A stretch of 64,000 nucleotides of DNA from contig CAYSHK010000057.1 of NCBI GenBank assembly GCA_964430935.1, positions 1-64,000 on the forward strand, given 5' to 3'. Source of the DNA: Thermopetrobacter sp964430935 (GTDB lineage Bacteria; Pseudomonadota; Alphaproteobacteria; Rhizobiales; Aestuariivirgaceae). Of the stretch, positions 26,468 through 36,180 are shown piece after piece. Each line of letters opens with the position of its first letter. Position 1 is the stretch's first letter. The notes beneath the pieces are model-generated. The model saw only the letters and a list, made by a program, of their open reading frames with translations. It was not told the DNA's origin and ran no database searches. Position numbers and translations under genes: made by a program.

Positions 26468-29377
26468 TCAGTGCGCCTCCTCCCAGTTGCGGGCGGCCTT
26501 GGCATCCACTTTCAACGGGGCCTTCATCAGCACCACCGGTTCCGGTGCGTGCTCCATGACGCGGCGGACCGTCTCCATCGTCCGTCCGGCCTCCTCCTCC
26601 GGCGCTTCGAAGATCAGCTCGTCGTGCACCTGGAGCAGCATCTTCGCCGACAGGCCGTCCTTCCGCAGAGCCTCCGGCATGCGGATCATGGCCCGCCGGA
26701 TGATGTCCGCCGCGCTGCCCTGGATCGGGGCGTTGATGGCCGCCCGCTCGTTGAAGGCCCGCACGGTGGGATTCGAGGCCCGGATGTTCGGGAAGTGGAT
26801 GCGCCGTCCGAAGATGGTCTCCACGTAGCCGTGCTCCCGCGCGAAGGCCTTCGTGCGCTCCATGTAGTCGCGGATTTCCGGGAAGCGCTTGAAATACCGC
26901 TTGATGTATTCCGCCGCTTCCTCCCGCGAAATGCCGAGCTGTTTCGACAGTCCGTGCGCGGATATGCCGTATATGATGCCGAAGTTGATGGCCTTGGCCC
27001 TGCGGCGGACCATCGGGTCCATGCCTTCGACGGGCACGCCGAACATCTCCGAGGCGGTCATGGCGTGGATGTCCATCCCTTCGCGGAAGGCCTCCTGCAG
27101 GCGCTTGACGTCCGCCACGTGTGCCAGCACCCGCAGTTCGATCTGGCTGTAGTCCGCCGAGATCAGCAGGGATCCCTCCGGCGCGACGAAGGCGGCGCGG
27201 ATCTTCCGGCCCTCCTCCGTGCGCACCGGGATGTTCTGGAGGTTCGGATCCGTGGAGGCGAGCCGTCCGGTGTTCGTGGCGGCCATGGAGTAGGAGGTGT
27301 GCACCCGGCCCGTTTCGGGGTTGATGTGCTGCACCAGCGCCTCGGTGTAGGTGGAGCGCAATTTCGTCAGCTGCCGCCATTGCAGCACCTTCTCCGCGAT
27401 CTCCACGCCCTGGGCCGCCAGTTCCTCCAGCACGTCCACCGAGGTGCTCCGCGCGCCCGTGGTGGTTTTCTTGGAGGACTCGATGCCCATCTTTCCGAAA
27501 AGGATCTCTCCGAGCTGTTTCGGCGAGCCGGGATTGAACCTCTCTCCGGCCAGCTCGTGTATCTCCTTCTCCAGTTCCGCGGCCTTCTGCGCGAATTCCT
27601 GCGACAGCCGGGCCAGCAGGGCGCGGTCCACGAGCACGCCCGCGCGCTCCATGTCCACCAACACCGGCGCGAGGGGGCGCTCCAGCGTTTCGTAGACGGT
27701 GCACTTGCGCTCCTGCAGCAGACGGGCGCGCAGAATCAGCCACAGGCGCAGGGTGACGTCGGCGTCCTCCGCCGCGTATTCGCAGGCCTTGCGCGGGTCC
27801 ACGAGGTCGAACGTGACCGCCTTCCTGCCCTTGCCCGCCACCTCCTTGAAGGAGATGGGCCTGTGCCCAAGATGGCGTTCGGAGAGCTCGTCCATGCCGT
27901 GTCCCCCGCGGCCGGCGTCCAGCACGTAGGACAGCAGCATCGTGTCGTCGAAGGGGCGGATCCTGACGCCCTTCCGGGCCAGCACCAGGTCGTCGTATTT
28001 CACGTTCTGCGCGACCTTCAGGATGGAGGGGTCCTCCAGGACCGGCTTCAGCATCTCCAGCGCCCTTTCCGGCGCGATCTGCCGCAGCGCCTCCGATTCC
28101 AGATCCAGCCCCTCCGCCGGGCGGTGCGCGACGGGCACGTACGCCGCCCGCCCCGGCGCCAGAGCCAACGCGTAGCCCACCGGCTCCGCCCGCATGGCGT
28201 CGAGCGAGGTCGTCTCCACGTCGAAGCCCAGGATGCCTTCCCGCCGCGCCTCGTCCAGCCATTCGGCGAGCCGCGCCTCGTCGGTGATCAGCTCGTAGCC
28301 GGAATGGTCGAAGGCGATGCGCGCCTTCTCCGCGGCCGCCTCCACGGGGCCCACCCGTTCCGGATCGCGGTCCGTGAGCTCCACGGTCTCCGGCTCCGGC
28401 GGCGACCAGCTCTCCACGTCGACCTCCCGAGCCGGGATGGCGGACGGATCGACGCCCAGGTCCTTCGCGATGCGGCTGGTCAGGGTAGTGAATTCCAGCC
28501 CCTTCAGCAGCCCGATCAGCTTTTCGGGGTCCGGCTTGCGCACGGCGAACGCCGACAGCGGCACGGGCACCGGCACGTGGTCGTCGAGCGTCACCAGCTT
28601 CTTGGATATGCGGGCATCCTCGGCATGGGCGATGAGCCGCTCCCGCCGCTTCGGCTGGCGGATCTCCTCCGCATGGGCCAGCAGGTTCTCCAGATCGCCG
28701 TACTCGTTGATGAGCTGCGCGGCGGTCTTCACGCCGATCCCCGGAACCCCCGGAATGTTGTCGATGGAATCCCCGGCCAGCGCCTGAACGTCGGTCACCT
28801 TGTCCGGCGTGACGCCGAACTTCTTCATCACATCCTCCGCCCCCTGCTCGCGGTCCTTCATGGCGTCGTAGAGGGTCACGCCGTCGCCGAGCAGCTGCAT
28901 CAGGTCCTTGTCGGACGAGACGATGTGCACCGTGGCGCCCGCTTCCCTGGCCATGCGGGCGTAGGTGGCGATGAGATCGTCGGCCTCGTAGTTCTCCAGC
29001 TCCACCGCCGGCACGCCGAAGGCCTCCGTCACCTTGCGGATCAGCTCGAACTGCGGCACCAGATCCTCCGGCGGTTCCGGCCTGTTGGCCTTGTATTCCG
29101 GGTAGATCCCGTTGCGGAACGTCTCGCGCCCGGCATCGAAGACGACGGCCAGATGCGTGGGCCGCTTGCCTTCGTTCATGCTGGTCAGCAGCTTGTGCAG
29201 CATGGCGGCGAAGCCGTGCACGGCCCCCACCGGCAGCCCGTCGGATTTCCGGGTCAGGGGGGGCAGCGCATGGTAGGCGCGGAAGATGAAGCCGGAGCCG
29301 TCGACCAGCCAGACGTGGTCTCCCGGTCCCACGGGCCGTCCGTTCGCGCCGGAGGTGTCGGAAGTCTTCTCGGTCAT
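26468..29377 (-). CDS. polA: DNA polymerase I
   Basis: PolA fills gaps and removes RNA primers in replication and repair. The 969-residue protein has all three domains: a 5'-3' nuclease (residues about 20-300, GSGFIFRAYHALPPL, DKDLMQLLGDGVTLYD), a 3'-5' proofreading domain near the middle (GILGFDVETTSLDAM), and the polymerase domain with ADYSQIELRVLAHVA, RRRAKAINFGIIYG and LLQVHDELIFEAP. The proofreading motif DVETTS and the later YAAEDADVTLRL keep the metal-binding acids, so this activity should be intact. It converges on the exported rhodanese gene. Confidence 0.97.
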   Translation of the reverse strand: MTEKTSDTSGANGRPVGPGDHVWLVDGSGFIFRAYHALPPLTRKSDGLPVGAVHGFAAMLHKLLTSMNEGKRPTHLAVVFDAGRETFRNGIYPEYKANRPEPPEDLVPQFELIRKVTEAFGVPAVELENYEADDLIATYARMAREAGATVHIVSSDKDLMQLLGDGVTLYDAMKDREQGAEDVMKKFGVTPDKVTDVQALAGDSIDNIPGVPGIGVKTAAQLINEYGDLENLLAHAEEIRQPKRRERLIAHAEDARISKKLVTLDDHVPVPVPLSAFAVRKPDPEKLIGLLKGLEFTTLTSRIAKDLGVDPSAIPAREVDVESWSPPEPETVELTDRDPERVGPVEAAAEKARIAFDHSGYELITDEARLAEWLDEARREGILGFDVETTSLDAMRAEPVGYALALAPGRAAYVPVAHRPAEGLDLESEALRQIAPERALEMLKPVLEDPSILKVAQNVKYDDLVLARKGVRIRPFDDTMLLSYVLDAGRGGHGMDELSERHLGHRPISFKEVAGKGRKAVTFDLVDPRKACEYAAEDADVTLRLWLILRARLLQERKCTVYETLERPLAPVLVDMERAGVLVDRALLARLSQEFAQKAAELEKEIHELAGERFNPGSPKQLGEILFGKMGIESSKKTTTGARSTSVDVLEELAAQGVEIAEKVLQWRQLTKLRSTYTEALVQHINPETGRVHTSYSMAATNTGRLASTDPNLQNIPVRTEEGRKIRAAFVAPEGSLLISADYSQIELRVLAHVADVKRLQEAFREGMDIHAMTASEMFGVPVEGMDPMVRRRAKAINFGIIYGISAHGLSKQLGISREEAAEYIKRYFKRFPEIRDYMERTKAFAREHGYVETIFGRRIHFPNIRASNPTVRAFNERAAINAPIQGSAADIIRRAMIRMPEALRKDGLSAKMLLQVHDELIFEAPEEEAGRTMETVRRVMEHAPEPVVLMKAPLKVDAKAARNWEEAH

Positions 29378-29480
29378 GCGTTCCTATATGGCGCAAGGGA
29401 CGCGGGTTGGCCATAGCCTCCGGCGCCGCATTGTGCAAAGAATCCCCCATCGGGACCGCTTTTTCGGAAAGGGAGCCGCC

Positions 29481-30095
29481 ATGACGGGCAGGGGACGACT
29501 CGGACAGTTGCGCAGGCAGAACATCGTCTATCTGGCCCTTTCGGTCCTGCTGGTGGTGGGCGGCTATCTGTGGCTGCGCGAGGCCTACGAGGTCGCCAGT
29601 CCCTGGCCCTTCACGCAGGAGGTGCTCCTGGTCATTCTCGGCATCGTGGCCACGGTCCTCATCACCGCCCTGCTTCTCAACAAGCAGACCGAGGTGGAGC
29701 TGGAGAAGGAATGGTCCATCAAGTTCGCCGACCTGAAGGTGGACACCTACACCCGCCTGCTGGACCACATGGAGCATCTGCTCGCCTCCGGCGGCATGAA
29801 ACCGGAGGACCGGCTGCGTCTGCAGTTTCTCACGCACAAGCTGGCCATCGTCGCCGCGCCGGACGTGCTCAAGGAGTACGAACGGTTCCTGGAGGTGCTC
29901 AACACCGCCTCGGAGGACGCCCGCTACACGGAGGGCGAAATCGTGCAGGTGAACGAGGCGCTGGCCCGCCTGACGGCGGAGATCCGCCGCGATCTGGTGG
30001 GCGAGACGGACCTGCGCTCGGGGTGGAGCGGAGCCGCGATCCGCAAGCAGATCATGGACAACACCCGCCACATGCAGGGGGCGGACAATCCGTGA
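29481..30095 (+). CDS. Membrane protein of unknown function with two spans
   Basis: The family is not recognised. The 204-residue protein has two hydrophobic segments near residues 14-31 (VYLALSVLLVVGGYLWL) and 44-62 (EVLLVILGIVATVLITALLL), then a soluble helical domain rich in Glu, Lys and Leu with LDHMEHLLASGG. That suggests a small inner-membrane anchor with a cytoplasmic helical bundle. GGGAG ahead of the ATG at 29481 supports this start. It diverges from polA and precedes the YfdX gene by 217 bp. That 217-bp stretch holds only a weak GGGC/GCCC hairpin followed by TTTTATTT near 30137-30155. Confidence 0.7.
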   Translation: MTGRGRLGQLRRQNIVYLALSVLLVVGGYLWLREAYEVASPWPFTQEVLLVILGIVATVLITALLLNKQTEVELEKEWSIKFADLKVDTYTRLLDHMEHLLASGGMKPEDRLRLQFLTHKLAIVAAPDVLKEYERFLEVLNTASEDARYTEGEIVQVNEALARLTAEIRRDLVGETDLRSGWSGAAIRKQIMDNTRHMQGADNP

Positions 30096-30312
30096 TGGGA
30101 ATATGATCCTTAACGACTTTTAATCATCTGGAGGGCGGTCCGGCCCTTTTATTTCGCCCTTCCGCTTTCCATGTGAATGGGTGGCGGGAGGAAGACCCAC
30201 CGTATTTTCCGGAACTCATGCGTGACGACGCGAAGGGGCGGAAGGCTCTTTCGCGGAGGGGAAGCTGCGTGCCCGTTCCGGGAGGACCGTTTCAAAGAGA
30301 GGAGTTGATGCG

Positions 30313-31287
30313 ATGATGAAGAAAGGGACGATGAAAGCCATGCTGGCCCCGGCGCTTCTGGCGCTTGCGGCCGTGATCGCCACGCCGGCCGCGGCCGGAG
30401 GGGACAAGGCCGCGGACAAGGGTGCGCCCGCCGCCGGGCAGATGGCCGCGGAGAAGGGGAAGACCACTGGGAAGACCGGTGGCGCGGCCCGCAAGGCGGT
30501 GGAGAGCAAGGCCCGGAAGAAGGGGGCGGAGAAGGCCGATCTCGAGCGGCAGAAGATTCTGAAGGAGGCTGTCGCCGCGTTGCGTGAGACGCAGAATGCG
30601 ATAGCGGCCCTCGACAAGGGCGACAAGGCGGCGGCCCTCGCGGCCCTGGAGAAGGTGGTCGGCAAACTGGAGATCGTTCTGGCGCGCGCCCCCGATCTGG
30701 CGCTCGCTCCGGTCGACGTGACCACCCAGACGCTCGACATCTATGCCGACGTGAAATCCGTCCGCAAGGCGGTGGACGAGGCCGTCAGGCTGCTGAAGAA
30801 GGGCCGCGTGCAGGACGCCCGCGCGCTGGTTTCCGGTCTCGCCAGCGAAATCGTCATCGAGGTCGTGAACATTCCGCTGGCAACCTATCCCGACGCCATC
30901 AAGGCGGTGGTGCCGCTCATCGAGCAGGGCAAGGTGAAGGAGGCGAAGGCCGCGCTCGTGGCGGCGCTGAACACGCTGGTCATCACCCGCCACATCGTTC
31001 CGCTGCCCATTCTGAGGGTGGAGCAGATGCTGCAGCGCGCCGAGGTTCTGGCGGAGAAGGAGAAGCGCAGCGAGGCCGAGCAGAAGGAGCTGGACGGCAT
31101 CCTGAAGGCGGCCCGCACCGAACTGCAGTTCGCCGAGGCCCTGGGCTACGGCAAGGAGGGCGACTTCAAGCCCTTCTACGAGCAGCTCGACAGGATCGCC
31201 GAGAAGACGAAGGGCGGCAAGTACGGCAAGGGCTTCTTCGACGAGCTGAAGAAGGCGCTTGCCGAGTTCCGCGCCAAGCTGTTCTGA
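30313..31287 (+). CDS. YfdX family protein
   Basis: The 324-residue protein has a signal peptide (residues 1 to about 28, ending PAAAGG), a 50-residue Lys/Ala/Gly-rich linker, and a helical YfdX domain (LALAPVDVTTQTLDIYADVK, IVIEVVNIPLATYPDAIKA and RHIVPLPILRVEQMLQRAE). E. coli YfdX is a periplasmic protein tied to acid and drug stress responses controlled by EvgA, but its molecular function is unclear. The export signal fits periplasmic location here. AGAGGAG precedes the ATG at 30313. A clear terminator follows, so this is likely a single-gene transcript. Confidence 0.85.
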   Translation: MMKKGTMKAMLAPALLALAAVIATPAAAGGDKAADKGAPAAGQMAAEKGKTTGKTGGAARKAVESKARKKGAEKADLERQKILKEAVAALRETQNAIAALDKGDKAAALAALEKVVGKLEIVLARAPDLALAPVDVTTQTLDIYADVKSVRKAVDEAVRLLKKGRVQDARALVSGLASEIVIEVVNIPLATYPDAIKAVVPLIEQGKVKEAKAALVAALNTLVITRHIVPLPILRVEQMLQRAEVLAEKEKRSEAEQKELDGILKAARTELQFAEALGYGKEGDFKPFYEQLDRIAEKTKGGKYGKGFFDELKKALAEFRAKLF

Positions 31288-31323
31288 TCGGCCCGGCGAT
31301 AGCCGACAGACGAGATTCGGAAG

Positions 31324-31363
31324 GGGAGACGCCTCCGGGCCGGGGCGTCTCCCTTTCGTTTTT
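31324..31363 (+). terminator. Rho-independent terminator after the YfdX gene
   Basis: GGGAGACGCC (31324-31333) and GGCGTCTCCC (31344-31353) form a perfect 10-bp stem with a 10-nt loop, followed by TTTCGTTTTT. Confidence 0.92.
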
Positions 31364-31393
31364 CGGGAATTGTCGGATGGAAGATCCGGCATG

Positions 31394-31420
31394 AAAAAAG
31401 CCCCGCATTCCTGCGGAGCT
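31394..31420 (-). terminator. Rho-independent terminator of tRNA-Ala
   Basis: On the minus strand AGCTCCGCA pairs with TGCGGGGCT (9 bp with one G-U) around a GGAA loop and runs into six T. It lies 21 bp past the tRNA 3' end. Confidence 0.88.
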
Positions 31421-31440
31421 CTCCGAACCGTTGGAGGATC

Positions 31441-31516
31441 TGGTGGAGCCAGGCGGAATCGAACCGCCGACCTCCTGAATGCCATTCAGGCGCTCTCCCA
31501 ACTGAGCTATGGCCCC
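31441..31516 (-). tRNA. tRNA-Ala (anticodon GGC)
   Basis: The 76-nt cloverleaf has an acceptor stem GGGGCCA/TGGCTCC, D-arm AGCTCAGTTGGGAGAGC, anticodon stem CCTGA/TCAGG with loop ATGGCAT giving anticodon GGC, and T-arm GGCGGTTCGATTCCGCC. The 3' CCA is encoded. It reads alanine codons GCC and GCU. It has its own promoter and terminator. Confidence 0.98.
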
Positions 31517-31575
31517 ATCCGGTTCCGGCCGCCGCGTCGTGGCTCTTCCGCCCCGCCAGGCGCCGTCCGGGCCCT

Positions 31576-31604
31576 TAAATAGTGTGAAAGCCCCTCCGTG
31601 GCAA
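31576..31604 (-). promoter_or_regulatory. Sigma-70 promoter of tRNA-Ala
   Basis: On the minus strand TTGCCA, a 17-bp spacer and TATTTA form a promoter; a GC-rich discriminator (AGGGCCCGG) follows, as in stringently controlled stable-RNA genes. The leader would be about 50 nt. Confidence 0.75.
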
Positions 31605-31636
31605 GGCCCTGAACATGAAAAATGCGAAAAAAGTTT

Positions 31637-34600
31637 TCAGGTCGTCACGAGGTGTTTCAGGGGGCGCAGCAGCCGGGCGATGTCGTCCCGGATTCCCAGC
31701 GTCGCGGGTACGAGCAGCAGCACCAGCACGGTGGCTCCGGCCAGTCCGAAGACGATGGTGATGGCCATGGGCAGCAGGAACTGCGCCTGAAGGGATTTCT
31801 CGAACATCAGCGGCAGAAGGCCGCCGACGGTGGTCAGCGAGGTCAGCAGCACGGCCCGCAGCCTGTCGCGTGCGGCGCCCACCGCCGCCTGCCGCATGCT
31901 CTCCCCGCTCTCCAGCCGTTCCACTGCCCGGGCCACCAGGATGATCGAATCGTTGATGATGATCCCCGACAGTCCCAGCAGGCCGATCAGCGAGAGGATG
32001 GTCAGCGAATATCCCATCAGCCAGTGGCCGATGATGGCGCCCGTGGCCCCGAATGGAATGATGGTCATGATGACGAAGGGGCGGGAATAGCTGCCGAAGA
32101 CCCAGGCGAGAATGATGTAGATGAGCGCCAGCGCGACCAGTGTTCCCGTCTTCAGGTCGCCGAGGGACTTGCGTTGCTCCTCGGCTCCTCCGGCGATGTC
32201 GGCCGTGATGCCGTATTTCGAGAGGATGGCGGAGAGTTCGGAGGCCTCGAGCGCCTTCTGCGCCTCCGCGATGGAGGTGACGTTGAGGTCGATGTCGCCG
32301 GAGACGGTGAGCGTCGCCTTGCCGTCGCGCCGGTAGATCACCGAGAAGCCGGGCTCCTCCGTCAGCTCCGCCACGTCGGACAGGGGCAGCCACACGCCCG
32401 TCGCGGAGCGGACGTGGACGTTGTGCAGATCGGCCATGCCCGCCACCTTCCCGGCCCGCCGCACGCGCACCGCCACCTCCTCGAGATCGCGGGCGAAGCG
32501 CCGCGCCGTGACGCCGCGCAGGGCGGCTCTGACCTGCCGGCTCACCTCGTCGAGATCGAAGCCCAGCGCCTGCGCCCGCGGCGTCAGGCGGATGCGCACG
32601 TCGAGCTTGCCGTAGGGCAGGTCGTCCTCGACCGCCGAAACGCCCTTGATGCGGCGGAGGATGTCCGCGATCTCTCCGGCCGCCCGTTTCAGCACGAAGG
32701 GGTCGTCCCCCTTGAGCTCGATCTCCAGGTCCTTGGGCGAGCTGGCCATGTGCCGCCGTCCGAAGGATATGCGCTCCACTCCGGGTATGGTCGGCATGGC
32801 CTTCCGCCAGGCGCGCAGCAGGGTGCTGGTACGCACGCTGCGGGCCTCGGAATTGGTCAGCTGCACGTCCAGCTGCGCGAGATGGTCGCCGTTCGAGTAG
32901 CCCATCTTGCCCACCCGCACGAAGGTGGTCACGATCAGCCTTTCGCCGCCGCCCAGCTCCCGCTCCACCTTCCGCAGGGCCTGCTCGATGCGGGAGACGG
33001 CCTTCAGCGTCTCCTTCTCCGGCGTGCCGGCGGCCATCACGATGTAGGCGGAGACGTGCTCCGATTCCGGGGAGGGGAAGAAATTGAAGCGCATGCGCCC
33101 CGAGACGGGCAGGGCGATGGCCAGCACCAGGGCCGCGATCATCAGCGCCCATGTGGCGTACCGCCAGTCGTAGGCCAGAGCGGCGAGGCGCGAGAAGGGG
33201 CCGTCGCGGAAGCGGCCGAACGCCGTGTCGAATGCCTTCCTGAACCGGCCGGGGCCGCCGCTGTTGCGCAGCGCGTGGCGCAGATGCGCGGGCAGGATCA
33301 GGAAGCATTCCACCAGGGAGGCCAGGAGCACCGAGATGACCACGAGCGGCAGGGCGATGATGATCGAGCCTATGCGCCCCTGGAAGAAGAACAGCGGCAG
33401 GAAGGCGGCTATGGTGGTCAGTGTCGCCGCGGTCACCGGCGCCAGCATGCGCAGGGCTCCCTGTTCCGCCGCAATGTCGGGCGGCAGGCCGCCCGCCCGC
33501 AGGGTCTCCGTGTGCTCGCCGACGACGATCGCGTCGTCCACGATGATGCCGAGCGTCAGGATCATGGCGAACAGGGACACCATGTTGATGGTCTGTCCGC
33601 TCATCCACATGATCGTGACGGCGGCCATCATGGACACCGGAATGCCGGCGGCCACCCAGAAGGCGATACGGCCGTTCAGGAAGACGAAGAGAATGACCAG
33701 GACCAGCGCCAGTCCCTGCAGTCCGTTCTCGATCAGGAGCCAGATGCGGTCCTTCAGATAGTTGGCCCGGACGTCGAACAGAACGACCTTCAGGTCCTTC
33801 GGCAGGGTCGGCCGGACCTTCGCCACGTATGTCTTGAGGATGGCGGCGGTCTTCAGCGTGTCGGCGCCCGGCGTGCGCCAGATGTTCAGGCGGATGGCCG
33901 GCCGCCCCCCCGCGTAGCCGCGTTCCTGGTCGGGATCGAAGCCCTCGCGGATCTGCGCGATGTCGGACAGCCGCGTGCGCTCCCCCTCGGGGCCGGAACG
34001 GGCGACGATCCGCCCGATGTCGTCGGCGGTGCGCTGCCGGGCCGCGCCGTGGACGGTCTTGTCCAGACCGCCCGTGATGTTGCCGGCGGGCGTGTCGGCG
34101 GTCTCCGCGCGCACCCTGGCCGCCAGGCGGGCCACGTCCAGGTCGAGCCGGACCAGCTCCGACTGCGGCACCGATATGACGATCTCCTCGCCCCGCGCGC
34201 CGGAATAGGTCACCCGCTCTATGCCCGCGTCCAGCAGGCCGTCGCGGATCCGCCGCGCATACCGCTTCAGGGTGCGTTCGTCGTAGGGGCCGGTGATCAG
34301 CAGCCGTCCCACCAGCTCGTAGCGGGTCACCTGCTGTACCACGGGAGGATCGGCATCCTCGGGCAGGGTGGTCACGCCGTCCACGGCCTTTTCCACCTCG
34401 GAAAGCGCCCGGTCCATGTCCGTGCCCTGCCGGAAGGTCAGGGATATGTAGGCCGATCCCTCGCGGGCCACGCCGTAGAAGTCCTCCAGGCCGTTCACCG
34501 ACCGCAGAGCCGGTTCCAGGTTGCGGATCACCATCTTTTCCATGTCCGCCGGCGTGGCGCCCGCCCAGGTGACGCGCACCGATATGCGCGGGATGTCTAT

Positions 34601-34753
34601 GGTGGGGAAGAACTGGGTGTTCAGTCGCTGCAGGGCCAGCAGACCGGCCATCACCAGAACGGCCAGCAGCAGGTTCGCCGCGGTGCGGTGATGCACGAAG
34701 AAGCGCACCAGCGCGGCGAACGGCGACAGTCCGTGCGGCACCGGGGTCGTCAT
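31637..34753 (-). CDS. RND efflux transporter, inner-membrane permease (HAE1/AcrB type)
   Basis: This 1,038-residue proton-driven pump has the standard RND layout: one membrane span, a large periplasmic loop, six spans, and the same arrangement repeated. The proton-relay pair sits in ILGIIVDDAIVVGEH, quoted from the fourth span, matching the AcrB Asp-Asp. FFQGRIGSIIIALPL and TLTTIAAFLPL are typical. The ATG at 34753 overlaps the stop of the adaptor gene by 4 bp, so the two are coupled. No TolC-like outer-membrane gene is present here. Substrate range cannot be told. The gene is free of frame breaks. Confidence 0.95.
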   Translation of the reverse strand: MTTPVPHGLSPFAALVRFFVHHRTAANLLLAVLVMAGLLALQRLNTQFFPTIDIPRISVRVTWAGATPADMEKMVIRNLEPALRSVNGLEDFYGVAREGSAYISLTFRQGTDMDRALSEVEKAVDGVTTLPEDADPPVVQQVTRYELVGRLLITGPYDERTLKRYARRIRDGLLDAGIERVTYSGARGEEIVISVPQSELVRLDLDVARLAARVRAETADTPAGNITGGLDKTVHGAARQRTADDIGRIVARSGPEGERTRLSDIAQIREGFDPDQERGYAGGRPAIRLNIWRTPGADTLKTAAILKTYVAKVRPTLPKDLKVVLFDVRANYLKDRIWLLIENGLQGLALVLVILFVFLNGRIAFWVAAGIPVSMMAAVTIMWMSGQTINMVSLFAMILTLGIIVDDAIVVGEHTETLRAGGLPPDIAAEQGALRMLAPVTAATLTTIAAFLPLFFFQGRIGSIIIALPLVVISVLLASLVECFLILPAHLRHALRNSGGPGRFRKAFDTAFGRFRDGPFSRLAALAYDWRYATWALMIAALVLAIALPVSGRMRFNFFPSPESEHVSAYIVMAAGTPEKETLKAVSRIEQALRKVERELGGGERLIVTTFVRVGKMGYSNGDHLAQLDVQLTNSEARSVRTSTLLRAWRKAMPTIPGVERISFGRRHMASSPKDLEIELKGDDPFVLKRAAGEIADILRRIKGVSAVEDDLPYGKLDVRIRLTPRAQALGFDLDEVSRQVRAALRGVTARRFARDLEEVAVRVRRAGKVAGMADLHNVHVRSATGVWLPLSDVAELTEEPGFSVIYRRDGKATLTVSGDIDLNVTSIAEAQKALEASELSAILSKYGITADIAGGAEEQRKSLGDLKTGTLVALALIYIILAWVFGSYSRPFVIMTIIPFGATGAIIGHWLMGYSLTILSLIGLLGLSGIIINDSIILVARAVERLESGESMRQAAVGAARDRLRAVLLTSLTTVGGLLPLMFEKSLQAQFLLPMAITIVFGLAGATVLVLLLVPATLGIRDDIARLLRPLKHLVTT

Positions 34754-36075
34754 GGCAGCACCTTCGCCTTGCGGCCCTCCACCGGATCGGCCATGCGGTT
34801 GACGACCACCTTCTCGCCGCCCCCGAGACCGGCGACCACGGCCCTGTCCCCGGCATGTCCGACAAGCCGCACCGGCAGCGCCCTGAGCCGTCCCTCGACG
34901 ACGGCATAGACGCGCGCGCCGTCGTAGACGGCCTGTTCCGGCAGCAGGGCGGCGTCGCGCTCCAGCGGCCCGGGCAGTTTCACCTCCACGAAGGTGCCCG
35001 ACTTCAGCCACCGCGCCTTCCGCGGATCATCCGGCACCGCGTAGAGATGGACCACCCCCTTGCCGGCGGCCACTTCCGGCGCCACGCGCCGCACCGTGGC
35101 CGCGATCTCCAGCGGTCCGGACGCCGTCCTCCAGATCACGCGGACCTTCCGGCCCTCGAGCTTCTCCCCGGCGCTGCGCAGCGCGCCGTATTGCCGCTCG
35201 GACAGCGCGAAACGGATCTCCGGCGGCTCGGAGGAGACGACCGTCAGCAGCCTGTCCGCCGGCCCCACCTGCTGGCCCGTCTCGAAGGCCACGGCCGATG
35301 CCGTGCCGGAGAAGGGAGCCGTGAGCACGGTGTCCCCGAGGTTCTTCCGCGCCCGCTTGAGCGCCCATTCCAGACGCTTCAGCGTGGCCTCCTGCTGCGC
35401 GATCCGCGCCTTGAGCGCCTTCACGTTGGAGACGCGCTGGGCATGGGCCAGCCGCTTCTGCGATGCGGCGAGCCGCCGTTCGTCCAATGCCGCGTCGGAA
35501 AGGGTGCCGCGCCGGTTCAGCGTCCGCGCCCGCCGCAGATCCCGCAGCGCGATGTCCAGCTGTTCGCGGGCGTTCCTTTCCGCGATTTCCTCCAGCTCGA
35601 GCTGCGCCCGCATCTCGTCCAGCCGCGCCCGCGCCTCGTCGAGGGTGGCCTCGGCCTCGCGCACGGCGGCCCGCTGCGGCAGATCCTCGAGCCGCGCCAG
35701 AACCTGCCCGGCCTCGACGGGGGCGCCCTCCTTCAGCCCTTCCGCCTTCCACGCGACACGGCCGGAGAGGGGGAAGCGCAGCTGTGCGCTGCGTGCCGGA
35801 ACCACCTGTCCGTAGAGCGTCCATACGGGCCGCACGTCCCGCAGTTCCACGGTCGTCACCCGCACCGGCTCCACGGCCTCCTTCGCCGGCCGCGGCGCAT
35901 GCGTCGGCGCGGTGGCCATCATGTATCGCCATCCTGCGATCGCCCCGGCGAGCAGAAGGACGGCGAGCAGCAGGCGCGCGAACGGACGCAGGGGAGAGGA
36001 GGGCACGACCTCCTCCCCCGCCGCCGCGTCCTGCTGCGCGGTGCGCATGTCCGGCTGTTCCGGCATCTCGTTCAT
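34750..36075 (-). CDS. RND efflux periplasmic adaptor (HlyD/MFP family)
   Basis: The 441-residue adaptor has one N-terminal membrane span (about residues 30-47), a lipoyl-type beta domain split by a long alpha-helical coiled-coil hairpin (about residues 130-245, rich in Glu, Arg and Leu), and the second half of the lipoyl domain with LTAPFSGTASAVAFETGQQV. The C-terminal beta-barrel includes ALLPEQAVYDGARVYAV. It links the permease to an outer-membrane channel. The ATG at 36075 is used; an ATG nine bases in is also possible. It comes first in the two-gene operon. Confidence 0.92.
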   Translation of the reverse strand: MNEMPEQPDMRTAQQDAAAGEEVVPSSPLRPFARLLLAVLLLAGAIAGWRYMMATAPTHAPRPAKEAVEPVRVTTVELRDVRPVWTLYGQVVPARSAQLRFPLSGRVAWKAEGLKEGAPVEAGQVLARLEDLPQRAAVREAEATLDEARARLDEMRAQLELEEIAERNAREQLDIALRDLRRARTLNRRGTLSDAALDERRLAASQKRLAHAQRVSNVKALKARIAQQEATLKRLEWALKRARKNLGDTVLTAPFSGTASAVAFETGQQVGPADRLLTVVSSEPPEIRFALSERQYGALRSAGEKLEGRKVRVIWRTASGPLEIAATVRRVAPEVAAGKGVVHLYAVPDDPRKARWLKSGTFVEVKLPGPLERDAALLPEQAVYDGARVYAVVEGRLRALPVRLVGHAGDRAVVAGLGGGEKVVVNRMADPVEGRKAKVLP

Positions 36076-36180
36076 GGTGGCCAGTTTAGCGCCTGCGCGC
36101 GCGCGACCAAATGAAAAAGCCGCAAAGTGGCAAAGGTTTCCTTGCACATGGCGGAATGCTGTCGGCTCCATCCGCCGGCG

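Noticed and set aside
26241..30071. Open frame of 1,276 codons on the minus strand across polA
   Set aside because: It is a frame-shifted shadow of polA. The real frame has the full set of polymerase motifs, while this one gives low-complexity, motif-free protein, a common result in GC-rich DNA.
31622..34909. Open frame of 1,095 codons on the plus strand opposite the RND genes
   Set aside because: Antisense shadow: it has no recognisable motif and is very rich in His, Gln and Arg, whereas the minus-strand frame has complete RND motifs.
36083..36098. Alternating GC run upstream of the RND adaptor gene
   Set aside because: A short alternating run is expected in DNA of this composition and was not counted as a structural signal.
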